A stretch of 64,000 bases of DNA, from positions 1 to 64,000 of the forward strand of contig KN817528.1 of NCBI GenBank assembly GCA_000827495.1. Reading direction: 5' to 3'. Shown one piece after another: positions 46,749 to 58,359 of this stretch; positions within the stretch are counted from its first letter, which is position 1; each line of letters opens with the position of its first letter. Source of the DNA: Hypholoma sublateritium FD-334 SS-4 (lineage: Eukaryota > Basidiomycota > Agaricomycetes > Agaricales > Strophariaceae). The position numbers and the translations under genes are program-made. The notes under the pieces were generated by a model that searched no databases, had not been told where the DNA came from, and saw only the letters and a list, made by a program, of their open reading frames with translations.

Positions 46749-48055
46749 ATGCCTGGCTTCAAGGGCACGGCGATGAAACCAGCGCCAGGTCGAAACCCGT
46801 GCGTGAAACTTGATGTTTGACTGGAGATTTTTGCTAACATGATCATACATGAACGTTTGAACCGTGGTATGCAGGTGTCGATTTGGAGAAATCCCCGGCT
46901 TCCCTGTTGGTTCCAGGTGGGCTGGTCGAAGGGAGTTATGCGACGCCGGAGTCCATGCACACCTTTCAAACGGAATACATGGCCGTACCCAGCAAGGGGC
47001 TTATTCTGTTGTGTTGTAAGTTGCAACTTACCACCTGAGTTTTAATCCCTGGATGCCGCAATGTTCTTACCAGCACACTAGATCGGGAGGCTACGAGGAC
47101 GACATTGACCTCGGATATGAATTGTAAGTATATCTAATATATGGCTTTTGAACTATGATTGATGATCTCTGTGGATGTTATTATTCCAGTACATATACCG
47201 GCCAAGGTGAATTCCTTCACAGATTTCGCTCGATTACATTTCAAGTGACCGGGATCCGTAGGAGGGCAAGGGAAACGTACAAAGGGAATAAAATGGAACA
47301 ATATTCAAATTGCGGATCAGGAATGGACCTTGGGAAATCTTTCACTCGCAGTAAGTGACAAATGCACAAAATTTCTTCTGATTTTCCCGAGTATCTCATT
47401 CGCTGTCTTGCCTGTGACTTCAGATTTCCTCGCGAACCAAAAAGCCAGTGCGGGTAATACGGGGACACACACTCAACTCGGCCTATGCCCCTGCTGAGGG
47501 GTATGTTCTATCAATTTTCTCTATACCCCTTACACTTATTGTTGCACTATTAGCTACCAGTATGATGGCTTATACACCGTGCAAAATGTAAGAGCTCAAA
47601 GGTACAGTCTAGTAATCCAGTCATTAACTGAAGTTGATAGGCCGAGATGAAAAAGGGTAAAAGAGGATTTGCAGTATGCTTATTCCGTTTTGTGGTTAGT
47701 ACATTCCAAGTACATTCACTATTCCTTTCTGTATAGTTATTTCTTACTTCATTTCAATGTAGCGTTGCCCAGGCCAGGTGCCACTTTCCGGACCTATCGC
47801 AACACTACCAATAAGCTACGAAGAATTATTAGATGAAAAATCAACATCAAAAAATAAACCTGACGTGTTGTCGTGCTCTAAATCACCTAGCAGGTTAGTG
47901 ATCGACAAAATCTAAATTGCAGATAAATAAATATCCTATGCAGGGACTCAGAGTCGACATCATCTGCTCTAGAACAAGAAAAACACACTTTTGCACCAAG
48001 TACTTCTTCCTTGCTTCTTCCTCCCTTTTTGAGTGCTTTTACTGATGAAATTTGA
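46749..48055 (+). CDS. Stand-alone SRA-YDG domain protein
   Basis: Probable reader of methylated or hemimethylated cytosine in DNA, nuclear. Start MPGFKGTAMKPAPGRNP at 46749; an intron with donor gtgcgt joins it to CRFGEIPGFPVGSRWAGRRE. The SRA blocks follow in order: LCDAGVHAHLSNGIHG, GAYSVVLSGGYEDDIDLGYE, FTYTGQGGQG, NIQIADQEWTLGNLSLA, TKKPVRVIRGHTLNSAYAP, GYQYDGLYTVQNAEMKKGKR (the YDG motif) and FAVCLFRFVRCPGQVPLSG. A Ser-rich tail of about 70 residues ends FTDEI. There are about nine short introns, all GT-AG, and every junction keeps frame. No RING, PHD or SET domain is seen, unlike UHRF1 or plant SUVH proteins. It is convergent with the sirtuin gene. Confidence 0.88.
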
Positions 48056-48333
48056 AGGGGAAAAGTCAGTCATCGGAAGCTTACAATTCAAAAAAAGGGC
48101 GCAAGTTTCCTCCACAACTTCAGAAGCTGTGAAATGCGAGAAATTTGATGCAGGGAAGTGACTTGGGCGCCAATGTTCATCAACTGAGAAATTGTTACAT
48201 ACACATAAAATAGTCATGATAAATACAGCCAAGAGTTGAGTACAACCATCGACTGGCGCAGAAGGCTACGCGCAACTTCTGCGCAATCTAGTGCTAACAA
48301 AAACTACAAAATACAAACGACAAAATTCAATTA

Positions 48334-50593
48334 TCAAACACCGAGTTCGATTGTCCGCGCAAGGATGTCAGGAGAGAGGTGTGGCGATGTGGTGCCACGG
48401 CTATGATGGAGACGCCCAATAGCAAGGGGAGGCGAGGATACCACAGAAAGTCGACGATGGATGCTATACGACATAGGGCAGGACGGCGCACCATCGTGGC
48501 TGGGCCTCCGTGAATGTGCCGCCATCGCCGGGACGGGAGCATATACATCGCGCTCCTGCTGCAGGACAGCTGTGCGTTGGCTTGCCTGCCTGGACTCACG
48601 GTTGCATAGACCGTCTCCGTTAACTCGCGACGGCCCATGTGTATACTCATCAGCCACGGCGACAACATTCATCGCTGGAGGCGGCGTTGGGCTCCTCCGG
48701 CGATTACGTACGGCCATGAGTTCATGAGGCCGCAAATACTGGGGTGTCGTCGTGATGTACACTTCGGGGACGAAACGCGGGCGGGCAGGGATACGCAACA
48801 TCACCTTGGGCATTGCCGGTGGTGGAGGTGGCGGTGGCTCAAGCATCCGTACATCACCGTCTCTATCCATTACGAAGCTTCGTTGGCTTACGGCCCGCTT
48901 CGACATGGAAAGTGGTGTCTGCGGAGGCGAGAGGGGAAGGGTGGGTGCGGACCGCTTCTTCTTGGTCGACACCCGCTGGGGAGTGGTTGCTTTCCGTTTC
49001 GGAGCCACAGCAATCGAAGTGGGTATTCCAGCCGAAGATATCTTGCCCTGCTCGTGGATTCGCGCAAGGTCAGACATCTCATCTGGGGCGTTCACAATGG
49101 CGGCTTCTTCGTCCTTTCTGCGCTTCTTCTCGACGGCTATCTCTTTCGCCTTCGTCTCCTTCTCAATCTCAGCCTGCAGGATCTCCGCGAAATGTTGAGC
49201 GTCGCCCTGTATCCATGCATCAAAAACACCTTCCCACTCTCTTGTAGGCACCGGGAAATCCAGGTTAAGATAAAACGCTCTTGGAGTCGTCATGTTTTCT
49301 TCATCCGAGATCGGTGAGCGCCGAGGAGACGAAGTTGGCGTAGCCAACCCAGATGCCGACGCGCCACCACTAGATGAGCCGCTTTCTTCTTTAGACGAAG
49401 CAGACCGTGCTCGAACAGCCTTAGCGAACTCGCGAACCATCCGCTTAGTCCCTGGGACCTTCAGGCTCGTGCCGACCACCAACAGTAGGTCGGCTCCGCT
49501 CCGGCCCTTGCCTTTGGATGAGCCTATGAGGTCTTTCTGCACCACATTTCCTACACCTTCGCCGTCCTTGTGAGTTTCGTTGTAGAGAACGACGCTCGGG
49601 CGCAGTTTACCGATCCCCCGCGGTCGCTTGCCAACCAACTGCCGTGTCTCCTCGAGCGAAGTGCACTCTGGGCACTGCGGTGGTTGGCCAGCCAAAAGAG
49701 CTGACATATAGTCGTGGAGAGGGAAGGAGTGGTTGCAAATCTGGCAATGCATGGCCTGGAGAGTGCCGTGGAGGGGGATACACCGCGGCGTTTCCACAGG
49801 TGGTGACGGCTGCCGACTAGTCGAAGCGACGCGTTGGTTATCATCCGTGGCGTTAGTAGACTCATCCGGGCATTTGGACTTGCTCTTCGTGCGAGATTTG
49901 AGCCGTTTGTCCTCGAACTCGGGAACACCAAATGAGAGGCCACTTTTTTGTTCGATGGCGTCAATGTTTTGGGTATACACTCTCAACAGCCGTCCACGGT
50001 CGTCAAGCGCACGAAGCACATGATGGAATGACGTTGGTTCGGCGGTCTGTGATAAATCTGAGAGTTGCGCAATCATTTGGCAGAAGAGCGACGTTCTTTG
50101 TTCAGACTGTTGAAAGCATAAAAAGCTTTAGCATTGTCGCAAACGAAGTGAGACAAGTACGACAATAGGTAGATACCATATTACTGGGATCATTACCGTA
50201 AAAATGCGTATGAAATATAGCGCATCGGGCTTGAAAAAATCCCAGACGTAAAAGAAACACTCACGTTGAAAACTGACACGTCAAAGAGCTCTTTACCAGA
50301 CGACATAGCCTCACGCGGATTATCGCGTTTAATAGTCTGAAAAAGTCCTTCGGCAGAACGAAAATCAGGTATTCCCGCCTGTACTGAGATGCCAGCTCCT
50401 GAGGCCGTAGTCAATCTCGCCGATCTTATCATAGATGAGTCCACAACGTACCGCAGATGACTACGATCCTCTTCGCCTTCATTATCGCTTGGACCGCCTT
50501 TGTGAGCTGGGCGACGGGATTAGTAGCCGGCAAAAGAAAGCCTGGCTGCGGGGGCAACGGCGTAGCAGGATCCAGGGGGAGAAAGATAGTCAT
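48334..50593 (-). CDS. NAD-dependent histone deacetylase, Hst3/Hst4-class sirtuin
   Basis: Probable H3K56 deacetylase in the nucleus, by family. Start MTIFLPLDPATPLPPQPG at 50593. The first intron sits inside the NAD motif and restores ICGAGISVQAGIPDFRS. A second intron of about 150 nt follows ELFDVSVFN. Further motifs: YTQNIDAIEQKSGL, the catalytic His in LHGTLQ, and zinc ligands CQIC and CPEC. Then come GKLRPSVVLYNE, LLLVVGTSLKVPG and YLNLDFPVP. A long basic, Pro/Ser-rich tail of about 250 residues (KRKATTPQR, KKKRSAPTLP) ends RTIELGV and contains likely nuclear localisation signals. It is convergent with the SRA gene, 278 bases apart. The catalytic residues are intact. Confidence 0.92.
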
Positions 50594-52256
50594 GGCCAGG
50601 CAGCCTTGAGGCGATGAGAGTGTACGTTGTGGCTGCAGCAGAGGGCCGCGCTGTGAGACTTGACACCATGCTCATCTTAACTTTGACAGTTTCTCACGGT
50701 TAACATTTTCGGACACATCTTACCTCTTCCGCTCTTCCAGGCCGCTGCGTAACCGCTACAAATCCCCTTCTGCTCATACACCCGCTGGCCTTCTCGGTGC
50801 ACCTGCTTTCCCCCACATACTCGCATTCATCAGTGCATCGCTTCTCAGTCTTGCCGATCCAAATCTCTGGAACGCGGACTCGGAACCAAGCCGTCATGCC
50901 TGCCAGCATGTCCTATTTTCCATGTCCTCTAGAACACTTCTCTCTATCGCCCTTCACACGCACTGAAAAACGATGCCAGCGTCCCGAGGACTGCTATTAC
51001 CGCGTCTGATTCAAGTGAACCTTTCCCAGGTGACCAGGACGGGCATGCTCGGCTAAATTCGCATCGATTCACATGCACATCGAAAACATCCAGGGCGAAT
51101 GAGGGCAAATGGCCTTGACGGCACAGGAATGACCTAGGCGTATGTGATAACGGATGCACATGTTGACGGTCCAGTGAATCTTTCCAGAAAGCTTTCCCAG
51201 CGTTCGTAACATCGGCAGTACTCATCTGCCCTTCTTCGACGTCAAGGCATGGGGAGACATCGCTGGAATCGCGGGCCTGCGATTCATTCCATCTTAAGCA
51301 ATCTTGCTCGTTAACCCCCCGGCATCCTTCATCATCGCCGCTCTTAAGTGGCCAAGCTTCCCGCATCATTCGCCGAGATCATGACAATGACACTCTGCAT
51401 GTTCTTCTGATAAAAATAACTTCTGGGGAACGACTTTCTGCGCAATGAGGTCGTGATTCCGTTCGCGTTAGGTCTCCCTATGACCAAGGGACCGAAACAC
51501 TTCAGAACATGTAAACATCATTATTCACCTCCTAACACTCGATATATTCCGGTGACTCTACTTGCCAGGCCCATTTACCGAGTGCAGTGACCCGCACGGT
51601 CTCTCCCACCTAAAAGATCATCTATAGCGATGCACTCCTCACGGACTACGACAGGGCATTTGCCATCCCGATCCTAACTTTGGCAACCTCCCCCCCTATC
51701 TACTTTCCCCTCATTTTTACTACTGGGAAGATGTGATTTTCAAAAATAACCAAGTTTAGCTTGCGTTTCGAGATTTTCTCTCCGATCGGTAGTCTCCAAT
51801 AAAGTCTAACGATCATTTCAGCACGGACATATAAGTAGTCCTCAGCCTCCGAACGATACATGAATGCATAAATGTCAGGAGTATTAGCACATGTAATATT
51901 GAACGGGATAATTTCATATCGCTTCACCACATCCCGGACAATGTCATATTACCGCCTGCACTTCGCAGAAGCTTTACTGTGCTAACCATAGCCTGCGATG
52001 TATTTGACGCGACATGGATATCATATGCGTATGATAGAATAATTCTAACAAGACCACATAATAAGGCTCAAAGTAGACACAAAAGTATACACAATACAAG
52101 CCAACGAGGCGAGATAGATAATACAACCAGCTGGGTCTGGTCTAGTCTGGCTCCCCTACTACGCATATCTAATGTAGGGGATGAGACCGATCTCAAGAAA
52201 TAAACATAGCCCTCTTCCGTCGCGCTGTTCCGCGGCCATCCTCCTTCCGCCCACAC
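50594..52256. other. Intergenic, no recognisable gene
   Basis: A 141-codon minus frame (51369-50944) and other short frames match nothing I know. The region just after 50594 is the sirtuin promoter. Confidence 0.5.
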
Positions 52257-52868
52257 TCACTTGCGAAGCTTCCACGCTCCGTCTAATCCCGCTCGAGAGA
52301 ACTTCTCCGCGACGTTCCCATCTGGTGGTGGATTGCGTGCTGCAAGGCTTCCAATGCCTGCAGTTGTGCCCTCCTTATCCATCATGCTCGCTCCTCCGTA
52401 GCTGCCTCCTAATGCGCTCATTTCGCCAGGGGCCGACGCGTGTCGAACAGCGGAGCTGTAGCCAACCCCGCTGCGGTTCTGCGGCGCGGCACGTGTGGTG
52501 AATCCGTGTGCTAGAATATCTGCACTGGTGGAGGAGAGTCGTATGTTCTCAGTCTTCGGCGCGGTTGTGGTAGGGAAGCTCTCGTATGGGGCGGATGTGG
52601 GGTATGCGCCCGCTGGTACTTGGTAATGACGCGAAGACTGTTCAGGTTCTGAGACAACGTATGTACGGTAGCCGCTGCTAGTGACGGTGGGCTCGTGCGC
52701 GTGCTCGTAGTACTTCTCGTAGTGAGATACGGTGGCCTCCTGGGAAGGGGGGTTGGGATGTGTGAGAGGGGAAGTGCCAAGGAGGGCGAACGGAGAGTGG
52801 AAAGCGCGGGTGGCCAGGGGCTTTTTGGAGGCGCGGAGGGCGATGGAGACGTGTTTCGAGAGAGACAT
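52257..52868 (-). CDS. Small conserved protein, probably mitochondrial
   Basis: Single-exon gene of 203 residues. Start MSLSKHVSIALRASKKPLAT at 52868. The N-terminus is basic, Ser/Ala-rich and lacks acidic residues, followed by RAFHSPFAL, which looks like a mitochondrial targeting peptide with a cleavage site. The body has VSHYEKYYEHAHEP, a Ser/Pro/Tyr-rich middle, and a C-terminal block (NVAEKFSRAGLDGAWKLRK) of the kind found in small fungal proteins of unknown function. I assign no activity. A TATATATT motif about 45 bases upstream may be its core promoter. Confidence 0.75.
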   Translation of the reverse strand: MSLSKHVSIALRASKKPLATRAFHSPFALLGTSPLTHPNPPSQEATVSHYEKYYEHAHEPTVTSSGYRTYVVSEPEQSSRHYQVPAGAYPTSAPYESFPTTTAPKTENIRLSSTSADILAHGFTTRAAPQNRSGVGYSSAVRHASAPGEMSALGGSYGGASMMDKEGTTAGIGSLAARNPPPDGNVAEKFSRAGLDGAWKLRK

Positions 52869-54371
52869 GGTTGGGATGCAAGGTTGAAGGGCTGCAGAGC
52901 GCGGGTGCCATAATATATAACTGCTCTAATATAAGGTGGGAAGGTTGGGGCTACCCCACATTCGGATTTCTATTTTAGGACAGTTTATAATCCCGCGCTT
53001 CGATGCCGAATCCGACTCCCGAGTAATACATATAATGTCTCTGCCAAGTCTCTGCCTAACTTTCTTCGACACATTTTAAACTACCTCTATTTCAGTCCAC
53101 AGGAGGGAGCCCCTCAATGACCATGTCTTACAGCTTTCAGGACTTCCTCGAGCTTCACGTAGTTACAACATGTTTCATTCATCGTACGATACATATATTT
53201 AGTACGATATATTGCGGCGAGCAATCCGGCCGCTTAAGCTTCAACATTGAAATAACCCCAATGAATCCTGAAATCGTATCATTTACAGAATTACAGAATT
53301 AATACGTTGTATGGCTCACGCCGCTTCAAATGACCGTCACTTCCATACCCGGGCCGATCATTCATTTCCTCATTCTTCGATGCACCGTTTACTCCTCTCC
53401 TTATCATGAAATGCCAAGGGCAGCCCAGGTCTCGATGAGACTAGCTACGTCTCTTAGCCTTCAATCTTTAAGCTACGACTGTTTCGGTCACACCTTTGGT
53501 TCTAAGGTGACGAATAAATATCCAAGTTTGCTAAACTCAGACGGCCGCTAATAGTAATATATCACCGTTTATGTCGCCCATGGAGATAAGCAATCTCATA
53601 TGTGGCTGACTACAAAGGCTTCACGGAGTGGTTACTTAAATCGAACTATCAATATCAATTGTGTATTAAAGAACAAGGTGTGTCAAAGGTAGTGATATAC
53701 ACAGCTTCGAAAAAACAGGTCGACTGTATAAGACTCCGAATCGATAGGAGCCTTTCTTTCCCCGCTGATGGACTCAAGGCTTCGAAGCCATTTCCCGCTT
53801 ACCACTGATACCAGGAAAATCCTGCTCCTCTAACGATTAGGAAGTTACTGGAGCCAAACTTGGGCTAAGTACTCCTGGTCCGACAATAGAGCATGACCAC
53901 AATGCTCTAATGATGGGATAGCCGGGCCGCGAGGTCGATACACCGTTTAGAGGATTTGAATTACCTTAAACGACGATAGTAAGTGTCAATCTATATCAGT
54001 GATTTCAGCAACCGCTCAAGTAACATTAGCAAGGTGGTAAAAGGGATTCCGCCTGGAGGTTATTGTCTCAAGGCCTTTGAAATGTCGCAACAAACTTGGC
54101 TTCAGCGACAGTGACTAAATGTGATAGGAACAATGTTTTCACCGGCTCATATTTAAAATAGAGCAGAGCCATTCGGTTTGTGACACAGGTCAAGTTACCA
54201 AATATCATGTTAACACATCCATTGAAATTCGTGATGCTCGGAGTAGTCACATGAAGCATACCTATCTACGAGACACAGTATACACATGAAGGAACTCTGG
54301 ATATGGGAATGTCTCCAAATAGCCCTGGTCTATTTGGCATGGTGACTATACGAGGTTGTCGTTGTAGAGGT
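52869..54371. other. Intergenic, no recognisable gene
   Basis: AT-leaning sequence with frames of at most about 75 codons. The right end is downstream of the MpaB-like gene. Confidence 0.55.
52909..52917 (-). promoter_or_regulatory. TATA-like motif upstream of the 52868 start
   Basis: The minus strand reads gttatatatta about 45 bases before the ATG. Confidence 0.4.
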
Positions 54372-56361
54372 TTATTTCCTTCCCTCCAGAGACCACGGAC
54401 CAGTTACAGGACAGCCCAGTAATTCGGAAGCGTTCTTCATCACTTCTACGTGACCTTCTGTTGAATGAGATAACAGATGGGTATTGGTGCTTTCATGCAG
54501 CACAGAAAAAATGGGAGATTACAGACCATTTTCGAACTTGACGGGTCCCTGAACAGAAACAATTGCAGTCACAAACACGGTGTCAAAGCGGTAAATAAGG
54601 CAAAGACGGTGTACATACAAGTTCTTCAATGCGGTACCCTTCACTCTTCAACCTGAACATCAGCCATTAGTAGGATGTACGGCGTTCAGCCCAAAAGTCA
54701 ATACGTACTTCGCACTGGGCATTTCCATGTACCACCCAAGTTTGACAAGAAATTTATCTCTGTAGTGGCCTAAAGCGGAGGTTGACTTAGGACTGTACCA
54801 CGGGCGAGACGGATATCTGTATCGTTAGATATCAGATTATTAGTGGGCAATACCTAGGAAGGGATGAAATGAACCTGGTAGGGCGCATCCTCGGACACTT
54901 CCCTCCACTCGGAGGCCCAATGTCAACATTCAGTACTCCGTAGATGCGAGGCGGTAGTAGGAATCTCTGGACAAAGGCGCCGATTGCGAGAAGGCCTTTC
55001 ACTCCGGCTCGGAGTAACGCGGGCTGTTTGTCATACCTGAGGAGATGTGGATGCACTCTGAGAAACCAATCTCACACTTAGAGGACTAAGACGTACATCA
55101 TAGCTTTCCTCGTGATCTCGTCCAGCAGGCAAATGGTGATCCGTTGTCCAAGTGCTTTGCAGCCCAATGCTTCAGGCGCCGCACTGAGTAACTCGCCCAC
55201 CGTGGTATCAGCGACTTCACGGTTGTCCTGTGCCGGAACCATATACGTGTCCTCGTATTCCTAACATATCAAACTGTAATTAATCTCGAACAGATATAGC
55301 AACATAATGGAAACCAAGTACCTTGGCCCACTCCATCATTCCAGCGAGACTGGTTGGGATATCTTGTATGTTCATTCGTTTGCCTATGTCCGCCCAAAAG
55401 ACATAGTAAGCGTGCTGTTCGAGAGGGGACAACGTGCGCCAGCCGTATCTGTTGGTCCAATACTTGCATAGACAGATCAATCACCATTTTAGAAAGTCCC
55501 ATAAACAAATAAGTTGAAAGACCTACAATAGGCTCGGTTGCGAAGAGACATAGAGTATACAAGTAGTCACTATTTGACTGACAGTATTGGTTGACTGATG
55601 TTAAACGATGGAACAAAAGATGAGATGCTTTGAACGCACAATTTTGTACTTTGAATGTAACCAATTTGTTCGTGCGAGTGCGATATTCGCGCGAGGGTCT
55701 TCAGCAGGTTTCGCATTTGAGCCTGTGTTCGTTGATGCAAAGTCATAGTCGGAGAAGCCTGATATTGGACATTCGTTCCACGTGGCTGTTCATATAAACT
55801 TTAGACGAGGCGAAGTGCTGTCAGATAGGCTTACAGATCAGAATCACAGTCTGAGAAGTACATAAGCTCACAGTGATTCGCACTTGAAGGAAACGGGACC
55901 TACATCAGTATACCGCCGGGAAACTGACTGCTTTGACTTGAGCTCTTTGGTCGCTGCGAGGAGTTTGGAAATAGAAGGCTGTGAGAGATGTCATAAAATC
56001 CCAGGACCAGATCCGATTCAAAATAGTCCAGACTCACGATGCCATATGTTTTGAAAAGCGCAAGTGCATACGTGTGGTACAAAAGCCACGGCATGTCATA
56101 CGATTTGGACACTTGAATGATTTCCTGAGCTTCCTGTGGTAAGAGCTCTCCTAGTCCGTTGTTCCATTTAGATCCATACTTGCGGTGGATGGCATTGTAA
56201 CGTCTCCACCTCAAGACCCGCACAAGGGATAGCCAAAGTGTGAGCCATCCAACCAATGCAGTTGTGGTCTTAGGATGTGACAGCCTAGCGACAACACTAT
56301 CTAGCATATGTCGTCGAAGCAATTGGTGAAGGGTTACAAAAGGTTTAGAACTTAGGGGCAT
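54372..56361 (-). CDS. MpaB-like membrane oxygenase (DUF2236 / rubber-oxygenase type)
   Basis: Predicted haem-dependent oxygenase of the ER-bound MpaB family; fungal MpaB cleaves a prenyl chain in mycophenolate synthesis, but the substrate here is unknown. Start MPLSSKPFVTLHQLLRRH at 56361, then one membrane helix (ALVGWLTLWLSLVRVL). Family blocks: RRYNAIHRKYGSKWNNGLG, SYDMPWLLYHTYALALFKTY, SISKLLAATKELKSK, RRYTD, then CPISGFSDYDF, NIALARTNWLHSK, DYLYTLCLFATEP, YGWRTLSPLEQHAYYVFWAD, IGKRMNIQDIPTSL, YEDTYMVPAQDNREVAD and ITICLLDEITRKAMMYV. The C-terminus ends PVTGPWSLEGRK. About ten introns. The exon edges around 55780-55910 and 55490-55600 are uncertain, and I cannot exclude small damage there. 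Confidence 0.82.
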
Positions 56362-58359
56362 GGAGTCATCATGTCATGGACAGATCTCCGTCTCATATCA
56401 CGTGTATGTATCTGAGAGGCAACGCGCCTCGGGCCCACGTAACCTGAAATACTTACGTTGAACTTTGGTTGAACTTCACATCCATATGAAACGCACCTCG
56501 GAGTACGCACAATAACAAGTACCGATTTGAAGCTGCAGCGATTTTTTCCTGATAACACTAATCGGCCGCGCTTTACAGTGATTTGAAGTCCAAGGTGAAG
56601 TCACTATTCGAAAGGCCCGTCAACGCAATGATGAACGGGTACATAGTAGAGCATGACTCGGACAGGCAGCTCTCTTTGTTATTGGAATTCATTTGTATAT
56701 TGACTTGTCACGATATTAGGCAGATATCAAAGCACGATGATGGAGTCTGGACGCACAGCGCTTGAGCTTGAGCACCGGCTGGCATTGTCAACATTACGAC
56801 TAGTAGCTGAAACGTTGAAGCCCAAGTTAAGTTCATATCTGTGGTTGACCTGGGATTTCTGTCTGATCTTTTCCACCTACCATCTATCAGTCCCCTTTGC
56901 GACTTGAACGCATGTACGGCGTCTCTACACCAATTCCTCGTTGTCAGCGGCGCTGACGTATAACTTCCGAGTGTGGGTTTGCAATTAAAATATGTGCACG
57001 ACTTGCCAACGCTTCTGAAGGTTCTGATGTAGCTGTGCTCTCTAATGTGGTCACGCTGCGCAAAGCAGCGCGTAGTAAGTGACCTATTCAACGTTATTTG
57101 CAATCAGATATCTCACCAATCTTATAAGTTGCAGCAACCAGTGCTTCTGTGCTTGTCAAGCCCCGTAGTCTAAAATCAAGTGACATTATTCAGAGATCTG
57201 ACTGTAGCGGCCGAACCCTCTGAGGGCCTAAACCCCGTCCTACCCCGTGCACCATAGAACACTGGAGTCTTCATCGCTACTTGTTATCGACTAAAGACCC
57301 GACCGTCAACTATATTTGATGCGATCTCCCTCAGCTGCGTCACGACGCCCAAGTACTGACTACTCCGGTCTTTAATATTATTGCAGTATCCAAGAAGAGA
57401 CAAATCCACTGTCGATCTTGATCAAGCCTTTTCCGGCACTTGTTTGATAAGTGCGTACTTGGGCTAAAAGTGATTCTCGGTGGCAAACGTTGGAGGTACT
57501 TTACTGTATCTCGCGGCGCGATGGAAGGCAGGGTACACCGTCGACTCTTGTGCAAGGCTGCTAGAACTTGTATGTCTGCCCAGCTAGTGAGCACCTTTTA
57601 CCCGAAGTTTGTCATAATTTAGCAAGTGGCTAACATATGGTTATATTTTTGAAAATTTGTTGGACGACATACATCCATCTGCAATTCAGAAAATAATTCG
57701 GCCTTCTCGAAGTCTAGGGCATAAATCCTGGTCAATTGCCATGAGATTAACTAAACGACGGTCACATGCATGCAACGCATCTCCAACATTGATATTGAAT
57801 ATTGAGTAAATAAGTCTATGTATCAGTCGTCGACGCCTTGTGTCGGAGTCGTACCCCACGGAATGCAAGCCCACTCATGTAAGTTATGCTTCTTGTCTTG
57901 CCAACTAGAACTGTGGACTCGATCTGCCCTTTTCGATTCATCACTCGGGCCCAGATTTTAGGAGTCTACCTGGCGTCACTCGGGGCTTGGACTCGGAACG
58001 CTGAGGCAGCGTGCGGTCGTGACCACATCTCCTCGATACCCAGCGTATGTACCTATGTACCTAAGAACCAGAAGTTCTGTTAGAAGCTGAAGCAACAGAG
58101 GCGTATTGTGTCAAAAATCTCGCGAGTGAACATTTACGACAGGCTCGTAGTGAAAGTACAGCAAAGGTAGATAATTTAATGAGAACAAGAGTCCCGGCAC
58201 GAAATTAAATTGTATATACAGATTCTTAATGTCAAAGGAGGGACGACCATGAACATGAAAATGTGCTAGAAATTGAGTCCTGGTCAGCGCTGTCGAATTT
58301 TCATTGCCATCTCTGGTGCTTACAGTCATGGTGAAGGTTGGGTAGAGGGAAAAAAAAGT
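56362..58359. other. Intergenic, no recognisable gene
   Basis: Two kb between the MpaB-like and GMC genes with only short unmatched frames on both strands. Confidence 0.5.
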
